From: Prolixibacteraceae bacterium
Lineage (GTDB): Bacteria; Bacteroidota; Bacteroidia; Bacteroidales; Prolixibacteraceae
Assembly (NCBI GenBank): GCA_003506435.1
Contig: DOAQ01000042.1
Span: forward strand, 1-64,000
DNA length: 64,000 bases
Reading direction: 5' to 3'
Position numbers and translations under genes: made by a program. Shown one piece after another: positions 7,864-17,650 of the stretch. Within the stretch, counting starts at the first letter, position 1. Each line of letters starts with the position of its first letter. A model generated the notes under the pieces. That model saw only the letters and a program-made list of their open reading frames with translations. It was not told the DNA's origin and made no database searches.

Positions 7864-9537
7864 CTAATTGTTCAGTGAGAGATTGATAAAAGCTCCCAGT
7901 CGGAGGTATTTTTGATACATCACCAAGTATCGTTCTACATTTTCAGGAATAGGATAATAGGTGGTTTCGAATCCTCCTCCCATCCTTTTCTGTGCTTCCT
8001 GTATTGTTTTATGGAATCCGGCAACAACAGAAGCGGCCATAGCGGCCCCCAAAGCACAGGCCTGGCCTGACCGGGCTACTTTGATTGGCATATTTAAAAC
8101 ATCAGCAACAATTTGCATGATGAAGGGTGATTTTTTAGCCACACCGCCCAACGCAATTATTCCGTCAATGCGAACCCCCTCACTAATGAACCGGTCCACA
8201 ATTGTTTTGGAGCCAAAAGCTGCCGCTTCAACCAAGGCACGAAAAATGCGTGGAGGATCAGTTCCCAGGCTGAGATTGGCAATCACTCCCTTTAGGTTTT
8301 CTTCAGCATCAGGGGTACCCCGCCCGTTTATCCAGTCAATTGCAAGCACACCAGACTCATCAATGGGAATCAGGGCAGCTTCTTTTGAAAGTTCTGTAAT
8401 TATTTTATCGGCTATTTCCTGTTTAAGTTTATTTCTGATTGCTTCACCGACTATTTCTGTTTGAAACAATATTTGTTCAACGGGCCATAGCAATATCTTT
8501 TTAAACCAGGCATAAAGATCACCAAAAGCCGGTTGCCCTGCTTCCAGACCAATCATTCCAGATATTATGGATCCATCCACCTGTCCGCATATTCCGGGAA
8601 CCAGCTTATCTCCCATTTCTGTCGTTGGTAAAACAAGCATATCGCACGAAGAAGTTCCCAATATTTTACACATATAATAGGGAGTAATTTCTGCACCTAA
8701 TGCCCCTGCATGGGCATCAAGGGTACCAACCCCTACGGTTACCCCTTCAGCTAATCCCAACCGGACAGCCCATTCCTGCGATAATGTGCCGACAGCCACA
8801 TCACAGGTAAAAGTTTTTTTATACAAACGGTCCCGTAATCCTTTGAGCAACGGATCCAGTTTGCTCAGGAAAGCTTCGGAAGGAAGGCCGCCAAAATCCT
8901 TATGCCACATGGCCTTATGACCTGCCGCACACCGACTCCTTTTTAATGTCAACGGGTTGGTGCGTCCTGTTAACACAGCAGGTATCCAGTCACATAGTTC
9001 TACCCATGAGTAGGCAGCTTCCCTCACTTCTGCATCGATTCGAAGTACATGCAATATCTTGGCCCAAAACCATTCTGATGAATAAATTCCACCTTCATAG
9101 CGAGTAAAATCTATTTTCCATTTTCGTGCCAGGTTATTAATCTCTCCGGCTTCTATTAACCCAGTGTGGTCTTTCCACAACATAAACATGGCATTGGGAT
9201 TCTCTTCAAAACCAGTTTTTAGCGCCAACGGAGTACCCTTTTCATCCGCGGCCACAGGTGTTGATCCGGTGGCATCAATAGAAATACCGATCACTTTTTC
9301 AGCAACGTCTTTAGATACCTTTCCAAGGGCTTCCCGGAAGGTATACTCCAAACCTTCAAGGTAATCCAACGGATGTTGCCGGAATTGATTAATAGCCGGA
9401 TCACAGTAAAATCCCTTTTCCCACCTGGGGTAACTGAAAACCGAACTTGCGATTTCTTCCCCGCTGGTTACATCAACAATCAGTGAACGGACCGAATCGG
9501 TACCGTAATCCAATCCTATGGTGTACTTTTTTTTCAT
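7864..9537 (-). CDS. araB: Ribulokinase-type FGGY carbohydrate kinase
   Basis: The 557-residue protein matches ribulokinase over its full length. The N-terminal FGGY_N domain begins IGLDYGTDSVRSLIVD and includes the RW-KG-Y and FRQHPLDY segments characteristic of AraB. The C-terminal ATPase domain carries GIIALGGVAKKSP. It would phosphorylate L-ribulose or a related ketose with ATP in the cytoplasm. ATG 9537 is chosen because an in-frame extension to 9666 would add 43 residues overlapping the transporter gene. It begins four bases after the stop of the MFS gene, so the two are co-transcribed. No isomerase (araA) or epimerase (araD) is present in the window, so the substrate could be another ketopentose or ketohexose. 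Confidence 0.9.
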   Translation of the reverse strand: MKKKYTIGLDYGTDSVRSLIVDVTSGEEIASSVFSYPRWEKGFYCDPAINQFRQHPLDYLEGLEYTFREALGKVSKDVAEKVIGISIDATGSTPVAADEKGTPLALKTGFEENPNAMFMLWKDHTGLIEAGEINNLARKWKIDFTRYEGGIYSSEWFWAKILHVLRIDAEVREAAYSWVELCDWIPAVLTGRTNPLTLKRSRCAAGHKAMWHKDFGGLPSEAFLSKLDPLLKGLRDRLYKKTFTCDVAVGTLSQEWAVRLGLAEGVTVGVGTLDAHAGALGAEITPYYMCKILGTSSCDMLVLPTTEMGDKLVPGICGQVDGSIISGMIGLEAGQPAFGDLYAWFKKILLWPVEQILFQTEIVGEAIRNKLKQEIADKIITELSKEAALIPIDESGVLAIDWINGRGTPDAEENLKGVIANLSLGTDPPRIFRALVEAAAFGSKTIVDRFISEGVRIDGIIALGGVAKKSPFIMQIVADVLNMPIKVARSGQACALGAAMAASVVAGFHKTIQEAQKRMGGGFETTYYPIPENVERYLVMYQKYLRLGAFINLSLNN

Positions 9538-9541
9538 TAGT

Positions 9542-10759
9542 TTAATTAGCGCTGTAATTCGTCCTGATTTTACTCCCTGACGTTCCAAAATGCAGGATGA
9601 ACAAATAAGCAGGTATGCAAACAAAATAAGCCATCGGATAGGATGAAGTATCTGCAATAAAACCAAATATTAACGGCAAAATAGCTCCTCCGATCATCCC
9701 CATCACTAAAAATGAAGACCCTATTTGGGTATATTTACCAAGATCGGCAATTGCCAGAGGCCAGATGGCCGGCCATAACAAGGAATTGGCCAGGCCAAGG
9801 ACGGCAACCAGATAAATAGAAATACCGGCTGGAACGAGTGCAATTGATATCGTTGTGACAACCCCCAATATAGTACACAGTACTAATGCTGTATTTTGAC
9901 TCAGAATTTTTGGGATAAAGGCAACACCCAAAAGATAGCCCATTACCATTCCCAACGAAGTAAACCAGACATAACTTTCAGGGGTTGGTAAATTTAAGAT
10001 GGTCGCATAATCATTAATTGTTCCCAGCGCTATTGTTTCGAGACCCATATCTAAGAACAACGCAACTGTTCCCAGCAATAAATGAGGAAATTGAAAAATG
10101 CTTGTTTTTGAACCGGCATAAGTTGAAACCGGAGAGTTATCATCATTTTGATCTTCACCCTCTGCTTTAATCTCCGGAAGCGGTGCAAAATAGGATAAAA
10201 TGCCTATAATGATTAATATCCCGGTAATCAGGTAAAACGGGGCAATGGTGTCTTTAATCCGGACATCGGATAGGTCCAGGAACCAGGCCAGGATGAATGA
10301 AGCCCCTGCATAGGAAAATTTATTGCATATCCCCATAATGCTTATCCTTTTTGCCGCACTCTCGACAGACCCCAGGATCGTAACGTATGTGTTAACGGCT
10401 CCGGTCAGTAAAGCCTGACCCATGCCACTGACAAACAAGGCAAACAGGAAAAGCGGGAAACTTATGATACTCGCTGCCGGGGCGATTAAAAAACATCCGG
10501 CGGCCATTAACAGAAAAGCAACAACCATTCCCCTTCGATACCCTATCTTTTTGATGATCATCCCCGATGGAATACCAAAAACGACAAAAGAAAAGAATGT
10601 CGCTGTCATGATTAAATAGGACATTGCCGTGGAAAGATGAAACGCTTCCTTTACAAAAGGGACAAAAAATGCATTTATTCCCAAGGCAAAGCCTAATACA
10701 GCAAACATTGAACCGATGATGATCATAGGAACAGCTAAACTTTTTTGATTTGTACTCAT
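9542..10759 (-). CDS. Sugar MFS transporter
   Basis: The 405-residue protein has about 12 hydrophobic segments in two halves with a charged central loop (EGEDQNDDN, near residue 205). After the second segment comes the MFS signature-like IPSGMIIKKIGYRRG. It is likely to import the monosaccharide released by the locus at the inner membrane, feeding the ribulokinase encoded immediately downstream. It lies 89 bp after the epimerase-like gene. The specificity is not visible. Confidence 0.82.
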   Translation of the reverse strand: MSTNQKSLAVPMIIIGSMFAVLGFALGINAFFVPFVKEAFHLSTAMSYLIMTATFFSFVVFGIPSGMIIKKIGYRRGMVVAFLLMAAGCFLIAPAASIISFPLFLFALFVSGMGQALLTGAVNTYVTILGSVESAAKRISIMGICNKFSYAGASFILAWFLDLSDVRIKDTIAPFYLITGILIIIGILSYFAPLPEIKAEGEDQNDDNSPVSTYAGSKTSIFQFPHLLLGTVALFLDMGLETIALGTINDYATILNLPTPESYVWFTSLGMVMGYLLGVAFIPKILSQNTALVLCTILGVVTTISIALVPAGISIYLVAVLGLANSLLWPAIWPLAIADLGKYTQIGSSFLVMGMIGGAILPLIFGFIADTSSYPMAYFVCIPAYLFILHFGTSGSKIRTNYSAN

Positions 10760-10848
10760 TATCGTTGAATTAATTTCGGTTTTTATTAATGATTATGGTT
10801 TTTACTTACCCCGCTTCCGTGATATGCAATTATTTAAGTATTAACAAA

Positions 10849-11793
10849 CTATCCCGCATTCATAGAATATTCCGTGATGATGTTCACACTAAGTTCTGTT
10901 CCCGGCTCAAGGATACCGGAGCAGCCACCGCAGGCTTCCATTTCCATGAATCCTGAAGGGTCACAATAAACACTCAGGTTAACGCCCCTTCCGGATGGTA
11001 ATTGACCCGGGGAAATATCTGAAATATCGATCGGATATTGTCCTTCAGGCAATACACCTGCATAGCGCCTGACCCGGAATTCGTTCCCGCTGACAAATTC
11101 TATCCAGGGTACACCGGCACCCAATCCCAACTGGAAACGCTCTTCGGTATTTGTGTCAACAACATAAATATCCTTGCTGAGCCTGCGTTTGGAATGGCTG
11201 GAACCATACATATCCCAGATTTCATTGTCTGCCGGTGGAGGCAAAATAACCTTTTTCCCCCGACCTGACTCAAATTGGCAGAGCGACCAGGGAGCCAGCA
11301 GAAATTCATCCTTAGCCAGTGGCCTGGCTCCAATATACCGGATAACTTCAGTCACGTTCTGCATCAATGCGGACGCAGTATGCCTGATTTTTATGTGCCG
11401 TTCAAATTCACATGGAATGCCAAGCTGACGGTTATTGACCATGTCAATTTCCGCCCTAATCACAGTCTTGTTTTCCGGCTGTTCTGCAACCTTCCAAACT
11501 GCACCTGTTATTGCAGGAGGGACCCTCCATTCCCCTGAGCCATATTCGTACCCCAGGCAGCTACCTTCAGGGGCAGGCCATAAGGCATCGCCACCGGGAT
11601 TCAGGAAAGTGGTCTTGTCGCTACGGTTCAGGATAGCTGCCTGCACCACCCGGTTCAGAACCCTGCCGTTAAGCACTGCGAAAAGCCGTCCTTCCAAATC
11701 CAAGGCAGCGATGATCCCGTTTTCGGGGGAACCAACAATATGTACACGGCGGTTTGCCTGATCCATTATATCAATTAACTCCTGTCCGGTCAT
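10849..11793 (-). CDS. Aldose-epimerase-like beta-sandwich protein
   Basis: The 314-residue protein has no signal peptide. The sequence FLNPGGDALWPAPEG and long beta-rich stretches resemble the galactose-mutarotase-like families found near sugar catabolic genes (DUF4380/DUF6786 type). The exact family is uncertain. A role in sugar ring opening or recognition is inference. It starts two bases after the creatininase-family gene stops, so the two are translationally coupled. A C-terminal EMEACGGCSG segment has two nearby Cys residues. Confidence 0.65.
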   Translation of the reverse strand: MTGQELIDIMDQANRRVHIVGSPENGIIAALDLEGRLFAVLNGRVLNRVVQAAILNRSDKTTFLNPGGDALWPAPEGSCLGYEYGSGEWRVPPAITGAVWKVAEQPENKTVIRAEIDMVNNRQLGIPCEFERHIKIRHTASALMQNVTEVIRYIGARPLAKDEFLLAPWSLCQFESGRGKKVILPPPADNEIWDMYGSSHSKRRLSKDIYVVDTNTEERFQLGLGAGVPWIEFVSGNEFRVRRYAGVLPEGQYPIDISDISPGQLPSGRGVNLSVYCDPSGFMEMEACGGCSGILEPGTELSVNIITEYSMNAG

Positions 11794-11795
11794 TA

Positions 11796-12536
11796 TTAAC
11801 TCTCCAAAGCTTTTTTCATATCCCTTAAGATTAATTCTTTGGCCTTGTTTCCATATTCCAAAGAAGCTTTTTTAGCGGATTGTACATACCACTTTTCGCC
11901 AGAGAAACGCTTCATATCTACCCCTTCAGGACAAAAAGCCATCATCAGCGATGTTTCCTGTTCACCTGCATGGTCAATCGGGTACATTTGCTGTACGTCT
12001 GCACTCATAAACGGCCTGATCTTAATCCAGTTAAATGGGTTGCCACCCGCCGCATGGCTCTCATAATAACCGGCCGATGAATTATCCCCCCACCATGACT
12101 CTCCTCGTTGCTTTTCAAGGAATGCGAAAGTTTCCTGTTTGGCAGCCAGTTTGAAAGCCAGGTCGGTAGGCATTCCGTCTGCGAAGTTTTCACTTTGATG
12201 GTGAATGAAAACATTTATATTGCGGAACCCTATCCTCAGAAGGTTATAAAACAGTTGTTTGGCAATGGGTACCAGTGCCTGGGAGTCCACGTGCACAGTT
12301 CCATTATTCTCGGGTGGTTCGACCACATAACTGCCAGCTCCATAGTAGAAGGGCGGCAACACCACCATGGGCATTTCTTTTTCAAGCATATTGATGGCAC
12401 GAACTACAACCAGAGTATCTACGCCAGGGCACATGTGCTCTCCATGGTATTCCAATACACCAAGGGCAAGAACTACCGGGGTGTTTTTTTTAATCGCGTC
12501 CCTGATTTGATCCGGGAACATCATTTCATAATACAT
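11796..12536 (-). CDS. Creatininase-family amidohydrolase
   Basis: The 246-residue protein matches the creatininase/formamide hydrolase fold. Metal ligands are visible: Glu and His in LEYHGEHM, Asp in GVDT, His in FIHHQSEN, and Glu in HAGEQET near residue 190. The site therefore looks intact, unlike the M24 neighbour upstream. Family members hydrolyse cyclic or linear amides (creatinine, formamidopyrimidine, mycofactocin precursors). The true substrate here is unknown. It lies 38 bp after the M24 gene and two bases before the epimerase-like gene, within one operon. Confidence 0.85.
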   Translation of the reverse strand: MYYEMMFPDQIRDAIKKNTPVVLALGVLEYHGEHMCPGVDTLVVVRAINMLEKEMPMVVLPPFYYGAGSYVVEPPENNGTVHVDSQALVPIAKQLFYNLLRIGFRNINVFIHHQSENFADGMPTDLAFKLAAKQETFAFLEKQRGESWWGDNSSAGYYESHAAGGNPFNWIKIRPFMSADVQQMYPIDHAGEQETSLMMAFCPEGVDMKRFSGEKWYVQSAKKASLEYGNKAKELILRDMKKALES

Positions 12537-12574
12537 AATCCGATCCTTTCTTTTAGTTACTATTAATAGTTTGT

Positions 12575-13738
12575 TTAAATCTCGATGATCTTCATAAATT
12601 GGGAGGAGAATTTTTCTACTCCACTATCTGTAATGGCGATGCCATTCTCCCAGCGCAGGCCAAAATCATGATCATAAAAAAAAGTATCAACCTGGAAGGT
12701 CATATTGGCTTTTAAATCGTAATTGGAAACCGACTCCATCCAGGGCTGTTCTACTTCCATCATACCAAGCCCGTGGCATGGCCCGTAGAGCATGTATTTA
12801 CCAAATCCACGCTGCCTGACCCATGTTTCATAATTTCTGACTACTTCGGCTGCTGGTACCCCCGCATGCAAAAATTCCATTGTTTTCAGGTGTGCCTCCA
12901 GACCAAATTCAACCAAATTTTTCTTTCTTTCAGGTAATGGCCCGATAGAGATGGGTAGCCCGACACTGGATGAATATCCGCTGACCAGGGCCCCGATATT
13001 TAGCTGGATCACCTCATTTTCGATGATTCTATTATTAGTCGGCCTCGAAATGGCATTATTTGTTGCGGGACCGCAAAAGCAATAAAGGGCATGTCCTTCG
13101 TATTCACCCCCATGCCTGTATATTTCGCGCTGGGCAATACCGATTACCTGAAGTTCGGTCATCCCCGGTTTTATCTCGTTGATGATCGCATCTACAGCCA
13201 GTTCTGCAATATTAAAAGCTTTCCTAAGACAGCCGAGTTCGTTCTCACTTTTTATGAAACGTAAAGGCAAAAATGTGTGATCCGCCTTGATCAGTTCTAC
13301 CTCGGGCAACTGTTCTTTTAAGGACATGTAAACAGGCAACGTGGTAATAGACCATCCAACTATACCGAGTTTCTTAATTTTGCCGGTTGGGGTATATTTT
13401 GCCACAATATCCCTGTAATTGCTTACTTTGATATCCGGGTATTCCGGTTCTGCTGATTCGCGATATTCTACCATTTTTTCAATGTCCGGCAGTACACTGC
13501 GTTGCCTGGCGTAGGTTTCGCTCTCAGGGCCAATAAGCAGAACGGCTTCGCCTTTGGCTGGTACAAATACGGCAGCGGCTTCAAAAGTCGGCCAGTATTC
13601 ACTTAAATAACGCACATTGGCCATATCCGCCTCGTTGGCATGCACAAGGCACGCATCAAGACCGGCAGCCTGGATATTAAGCTGAAACTTCGCGATGCGG
13701 TCAAAATACTCTTGTCTTGGAATAATAGATGTATTCAT
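12575..13738 (-). CDS. M24-fold protein, creatinase-like, metal site degenerate
   Basis: The 387-residue protein has the two-domain architecture of Xaa-Pro aminopeptidase and creatinase: an N-terminal creatinase-N domain (~10-150) and a pita-bread domain (~160-380). Of the five metal ligands of M24 peptidases (D, D, H, E, E), the first Asp is Asn247 (QLNIG), the second is Ser258, His322 is kept (PCHGLG), the fourth is Asp351 and the last is Glu364. The histidine usual in HExP is Val329. Creatinase, the metal-free member, also has Asn at the first position. A creatinase-like, metal-independent hydrolase is therefore more likely than a peptidase. The adjacent creatininase-family gene supports this. 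Confidence 0.8.
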   Translation of the reverse strand: MNTSIIPRQEYFDRIAKFQLNIQAAGLDACLVHANEADMANVRYLSEYWPTFEAAAVFVPAKGEAVLLIGPESETYARQRSVLPDIEKMVEYRESAEPEYPDIKVSNYRDIVAKYTPTGKIKKLGIVGWSITTLPVYMSLKEQLPEVELIKADHTFLPLRFIKSENELGCLRKAFNIAELAVDAIINEIKPGMTELQVIGIAQREIYRHGGEYEGHALYCFCGPATNNAISRPTNNRIIENEVIQLNIGALVSGYSSSVGLPISIGPLPERKKNLVEFGLEAHLKTMEFLHAGVPAAEVVRNYETWVRQRGFGKYMLYGPCHGLGMMEVEQPWMESVSNYDLKANMTFQVDTFFYDHDFGLRWENGIAITDSGVEKFSSQFMKIIEI

Positions 13739-13841
13739 ACTATTTTATTTTTAAAATTATAACTGTAAATCCTCAATATCTCCTTTTCTTTATTCTATCA
13801 ATAAAATCCGGTTTGCTTTTCGGTTGACTTAACGATTATGC

Positions 13842-15899
13842 TTACTGTTCGAAAACCACCAGACCATAACCTTTGCTAACCGGAATGGTCACATGCACGT
13901 ACCCATCACTGGAGGTGAACGGAAGGGTGGTTTTATCGGGCGCCAGGTAAACTTTTTTTGGTGCCTTTCCGTCAATACGAAGTGCAATCTTCACATCATG
14001 AAGCTCTATCGGTTCTTCGATCATTTGGGTCTTTTCCCCTCTCAGCTCCGGGATATAAGAAAGGAGATGCACCATTCTTCTTCCGGGTTGTTCCGTCACA
14101 AATGCCCTGGCATAGGATGGGAGGTTTTCTGTTTTAAATACAGGTTCAGGCAGAAATTTCTCCAGCACATTCCCAAACAACCGTCTCAGTTCTACAGGAG
14201 CCTGAAGGTTGTACCCGGAAAATATCCTGTGGCTGAAGTGTGCTACTTTGTTGCAAATGCTCAGTGCCGGGATGTCGGTAACTTTGTCCGGTGGAGTATA
14301 ATAAAAAGCATATTCGCCATCCCAACCCTTGTTGAAATAGGGTTTTACAAGGTATGCTTCGACTTTTGTACCTGGCAAGGCTTCCATATCGATACCCGGA
14401 GAATAAAACGACAGCGGCATATCGGGTATTCCGGCATTGAAGTTTTTACCCACTGTGTAATAGGCCGGATCGAAGTCATTGTCCCCAATATATTTCACCC
14501 CCCATTCTTTTTCCAGTGCAAATTGTGTCTTTTCCGGATTCAGCCCTGAGTTGCCGCTGGAAATAACTGCCTTGTCGGCTGCAAGGTGCGCCCGGACTCG
14601 TCGGGTGACCTCGTCGGTAAAGGTAATGTCATCGGGAATTACAAGGACTCTATATTTGTTCCAGTCAGAGAAATCAGTTACCACATCGAATTGTTGCTTC
14701 AGCTCGCTCAGCATACGCACCGCTGCACCAAGCTGCCCACTGCCACGGGCCTGGTTGCGAAGGTTGCTGTTCGGTTTGGGGTAAACGATGGCTATTTCTG
14801 TAATGTTTTTTGCCTGGTCAAACCATGGGTCCATGGTCTGCAATTCCTTGTATATTTTCTCTAACCGGTCGAGTACGGCTGTTTCGAGGTCGCCTCGTGG
14901 GTGAAAATGTCCCCCTACATTGGGGCGCATCCCGTTGGCCAAACCATATAAAAGATCGTATTTAATTGCCGCTTCCGGGCGAAGGCTGCCAAAATCACCC
15001 CAATCGTAAAAACGGGCTGTCATGTTCAGTACCGGCTTGTCACCCAGGGTGCGCATATAATGTGACAATACTGGCAAATATTCATAACCCCAGAAGCCAT
15101 TGGGAAGGCACTCGCATTCCAAATGTGTACACAGACCAGCCTGTTGTTCAAATCCTATTCCATTAAAATAGAGGAGAAAACCTGGGTTTATTGCTTTGAC
15201 TGCTCTGGAAATATCCTGCGCCAGACGGAGCGCCGAAGCTTCAGAGAACCTGGTAACCTCGGCTTCGTTGCTCCAATCAATCCCCCGCTCTTTCATTTCC
15301 TTTACACAAACCGGGCAGACACATGGATAGGCATCCAGACAGTCAATAAAAAAGCCGCTTACCGGATAGTTGTGTGCTCCTTCGCTGACCATAGCGATCA
15401 AATGGTCGCGGTATGGCGAATTGTAGCACATGGTCCGTACAAAAGGGGTAAAGCGCGGTTCGCGGTATTCCCGCCCGTCGAAATACAGGGTGGTCCAGTC
15501 CCGGTGAAGGAGGCCTTCCGCACTGCTGATGCCACCGTTAAAATAAGCGACCAGGGCAATGTCTTTCTTCTTGCAGGATTCAGCCAGTTTGCCAAATAAA
15601 TCGTATTTCAGCGACGGGTGTTTCGTCCCGATTTTTGTGTCATAGTAAGCATTCCCAAGGTTACACCGGGCATGGAACGTTAACAGGTCCACGCCGCAAC
15701 CTTTGATCCTGTCGGTAAACGCTTCAACATCAAAATTTTCACCAACATCCGGAACGGCAGGCATCGTATGGTTATCATAGAACAGGCCATACCGGGGCTG
15801 GTGCACTTTCTCATTTCCTTGTGCCGGTTCGAGCTTCCCTTGCGAAAAAACGGATAAAACCATCAGGAAATAAAGTGTTGTAATTGATAATTTCTTCAT
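13842..15899 (-). CDS. Secreted GHL6-type glycosidase with trimerisation-like domain
   Basis: The 685-residue protein has a signal peptide (MKKLSITT to SVFSQ). Residues ~35-350 look like a (beta/alpha)8 barrel of the hypothetical glycosyl hydrolase 6 / GH42-related group, with GVDLLTFHARCNLGNAYY, GFFIDCLDAYPC and the CVCPVCVKEM Cys cluster. Residues ~370-560 resemble the glutamine-amidotransferase-like trimerisation domain of GH42 enzymes, and a small beta domain ends the protein. It probably acts on oligosaccharides in the periplasm. The catalytic acids cannot be assigned with certainty. It lies 40 bp after the M23 peptidase gene and 103 bp before the M24 gene. Confidence 0.75.
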   Translation of the reverse strand: MKKLSITTLYFLMVLSVFSQGKLEPAQGNEKVHQPRYGLFYDNHTMPAVPDVGENFDVEAFTDRIKGCGVDLLTFHARCNLGNAYYDTKIGTKHPSLKYDLFGKLAESCKKKDIALVAYFNGGISSAEGLLHRDWTTLYFDGREYREPRFTPFVRTMCYNSPYRDHLIAMVSEGAHNYPVSGFFIDCLDAYPCVCPVCVKEMKERGIDWSNEAEVTRFSEASALRLAQDISRAVKAINPGFLLYFNGIGFEQQAGLCTHLECECLPNGFWGYEYLPVLSHYMRTLGDKPVLNMTARFYDWGDFGSLRPEAAIKYDLLYGLANGMRPNVGGHFHPRGDLETAVLDRLEKIYKELQTMDPWFDQAKNITEIAIVYPKPNSNLRNQARGSGQLGAAVRMLSELKQQFDVVTDFSDWNKYRVLVIPDDITFTDEVTRRVRAHLAADKAVISSGNSGLNPEKTQFALEKEWGVKYIGDNDFDPAYYTVGKNFNAGIPDMPLSFYSPGIDMEALPGTKVEAYLVKPYFNKGWDGEYAFYYTPPDKVTDIPALSICNKVAHFSHRIFSGYNLQAPVELRRLFGNVLEKFLPEPVFKTENLPSYARAFVTEQPGRRMVHLLSYIPELRGEKTQMIEEPIELHDVKIALRIDGKAPKKVYLAPDKTTLPFTSSDGYVHVTIPVSKGYGLVVFEQ

Positions 15900-15939
15900 T
15901 ATTAAAATTTTACAGATTAATAATCTGAATCATTTTATA

Positions 15940-17529
15940 TCATTTTGAAAAAACCTGAACATGCAAACTGGCGATAGCCTTGTAACCATTATTCCCTGTT
16001 CTTTCAACACGGACAATATAATGCCCCGGTTTTTCAAAACGGTGGATAGTTTCAGCATATTTCCCTTTTACACTGTTCTCCGGCAATTCTGACTTAACTT
16101 CAACAACAGGACTATCGTCTCCAAAATTCCACTTCTCACTTCCTTCGTCGTTTATGCGGAAAGTCCTTACAACAAAAGAAACAGGATCACCGGCCCTGAT
16201 ACCGGTCGTTGGATAATAGCTGGCATGTATGGTTGGAGGTAAGGCGGAAGGATCGTTAGGATCGATTACCTGGATAACTGCATAATCGTAGTCTATATTT
16301 CCTTTCGAATCAACTGCTTTTAATACTTCGCTATAGGTTCCAGGCTTTTCGTAGTTGCGTTCCTGTAAAGCTCCTGAAGCCTTCGACCCATCTGTAAAAA
16401 GCCATTCATACAAAGTAATTTCCCCTTCAAAGCTTTTGGATTTTCTTCCATCAAGCACAACCACTTTCCCGACCGGAACCAATTGGTGTGGGCGGGCAAC
16501 TGCTATAATCGCGGGGTTGTACTGATTTCTATAGGCTTCCCAGATAAATGGATAGGCATACTCGTCTCCCCATTCCCCTGAAGGCTGCCTGCACTTGATT
16601 ACATAGTGCAGATGGACCCATCCGCCACTTTCCCCTTCTTTCCCGATTGTCCCGATTTTCTGCCCCATTTTTACGTTCACTCCAGGCTTGATCGCTGAGT
16701 CAATACTAAAAAGGTGGAAGAAACCATGATACCACCCGCGTTTGTCCAAAACATAAACTGCATCATATGATCCTTTATCGGGAAGGTCTCTTGCTCCATC
16801 TATCGTATAGACTCCTGATGTTATTACTAATCCGTCCACCGAAGAGACAATTTCTTCTTTTCCCTCAGAACCACCAAAATCAAGCGCCGAATGGTAATAG
16901 ACTGATGAATAATCAGGGTTAACAGGATCTTCTGTCCCATCAACATACGCCGGTTCATTCCCCATTTGAGTATCGCTGGCAAACAATCGTTGTTTTATCG
17001 GATATACAAATGTTCCCGGGGTTATGTAAGGGGAGCCGGCTGGCCAAACCCTCAGCCTCGCTTCTTTTTTCAATCCCCACCTGAGATGTGAGGACTTTGC
17101 AGAATATGCCTTTATTACCGGACAATCAATCTGGACGTTTCCAACAGTGACAGGCAGGTTATAATTTGCTACATCAAGCCAGACCTCGTGCCCATTTACA
17201 GAAACCTTCGCCCTGGCAGACCGGACAGCATTTCTTAACTTGTCAAAAACGGCTTCTGTATCAAGTAAAGTAACCTCAACTGAGTCACCGTCTGTTAACT
17301 TCAATTTAATTGATTCACCAATATTTAAATCAGCGACTGTTCGTAATGGCTTAATTCCTTCCCCCAAACAGGGGGTGCAATAACACAGGATAAGCAGCCA
17401 TATAGCAAGAAATCCAGTGACTTTTTTTCTTTTATTACTTACTTCAAGTCTTTGTAATGACTGGGATGATCCAATATTTACTGGTAATAAAAAGTATAAA
17501 AGAAAACTTAATGATATGGTACTTCTCAT
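15940..17529 (-). CDS. Secreted M23-type metallopeptidase with PKD-like domains
   Basis: The 529-residue protein has an M23/LytM domain at ~200-330. Zinc ligands are visible as H and D in HSALDFGG and the HLH motif in GWVHLHYVI. A PKD-like domain follows (~340-425, VVLDGRKSKSFEGE and YEWLFTDG), then a second Ig/PKD-like domain (~430-529, WNFGDDSP). The N-terminus is odd, with two hydrophobic segments (1-24 and ~37-56), so the true start may be later or the protein may carry a double export signal. M23 enzymes cleave glycyl bonds in peptidoglycan or proteins. Its place directly after SusD is unusual for a glycan locus. The gap to SusD contains a terminator, so readthrough or a separate promoter is needed. 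Confidence 0.82.
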   Translation of the reverse strand: MRSTISLSFLLYFLLPVNIGSSQSLQRLEVSNKRKKVTGFLAIWLLILCYCTPCLGEGIKPLRTVADLNIGESIKLKLTDGDSVEVTLLDTEAVFDKLRNAVRSARAKVSVNGHEVWLDVANYNLPVTVGNVQIDCPVIKAYSAKSSHLRWGLKKEARLRVWPAGSPYITPGTFVYPIKQRLFASDTQMGNEPAYVDGTEDPVNPDYSSVYYHSALDFGGSEGKEEIVSSVDGLVITSGVYTIDGARDLPDKGSYDAVYVLDKRGWYHGFFHLFSIDSAIKPGVNVKMGQKIGTIGKEGESGGWVHLHYVIKCRQPSGEWGDEYAYPFIWEAYRNQYNPAIIAVARPHQLVPVGKVVVLDGRKSKSFEGEITLYEWLFTDGSKASGALQERNYEKPGTYSEVLKAVDSKGNIDYDYAVIQVIDPNDPSALPPTIHASYYPTTGIRAGDPVSFVVRTFRINDEGSEKWNFGDDSPVVEVKSELPENSVKGKYAETIHRFEKPGHYIVRVERTGNNGYKAIASLHVQVFSK

Positions 17530-17625
17530 TTTTCTATAGATTTTAATTTAAAAAATATTTTCGTAAGTTTTTTATTCTACTACATTAACTTAATTCGAAT
17601 GCTGCTTCCTAATCAAAAAATGGAC

Positions 17626-17650
17626 TACCTCGGGGCAAGCCCGCGAGGTA
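17626..17650. repeat. Short stem-loop repeat element
   Basis: The inverted sequence TACCTCG-GGGCAAGCCC-GCGAGGTA lies between the SusD and M23 genes. It resembles the intergenic element at 1601-1631 in having a GGGCAA core. Confidence 0.4.

Noticed and set aside
13893..14549. Long antisense frame (218 codons) within the GHL6 gene
   Set aside because: The minus-strand gene has a signal peptide and consistent fold. The antisense frame shows no motif.
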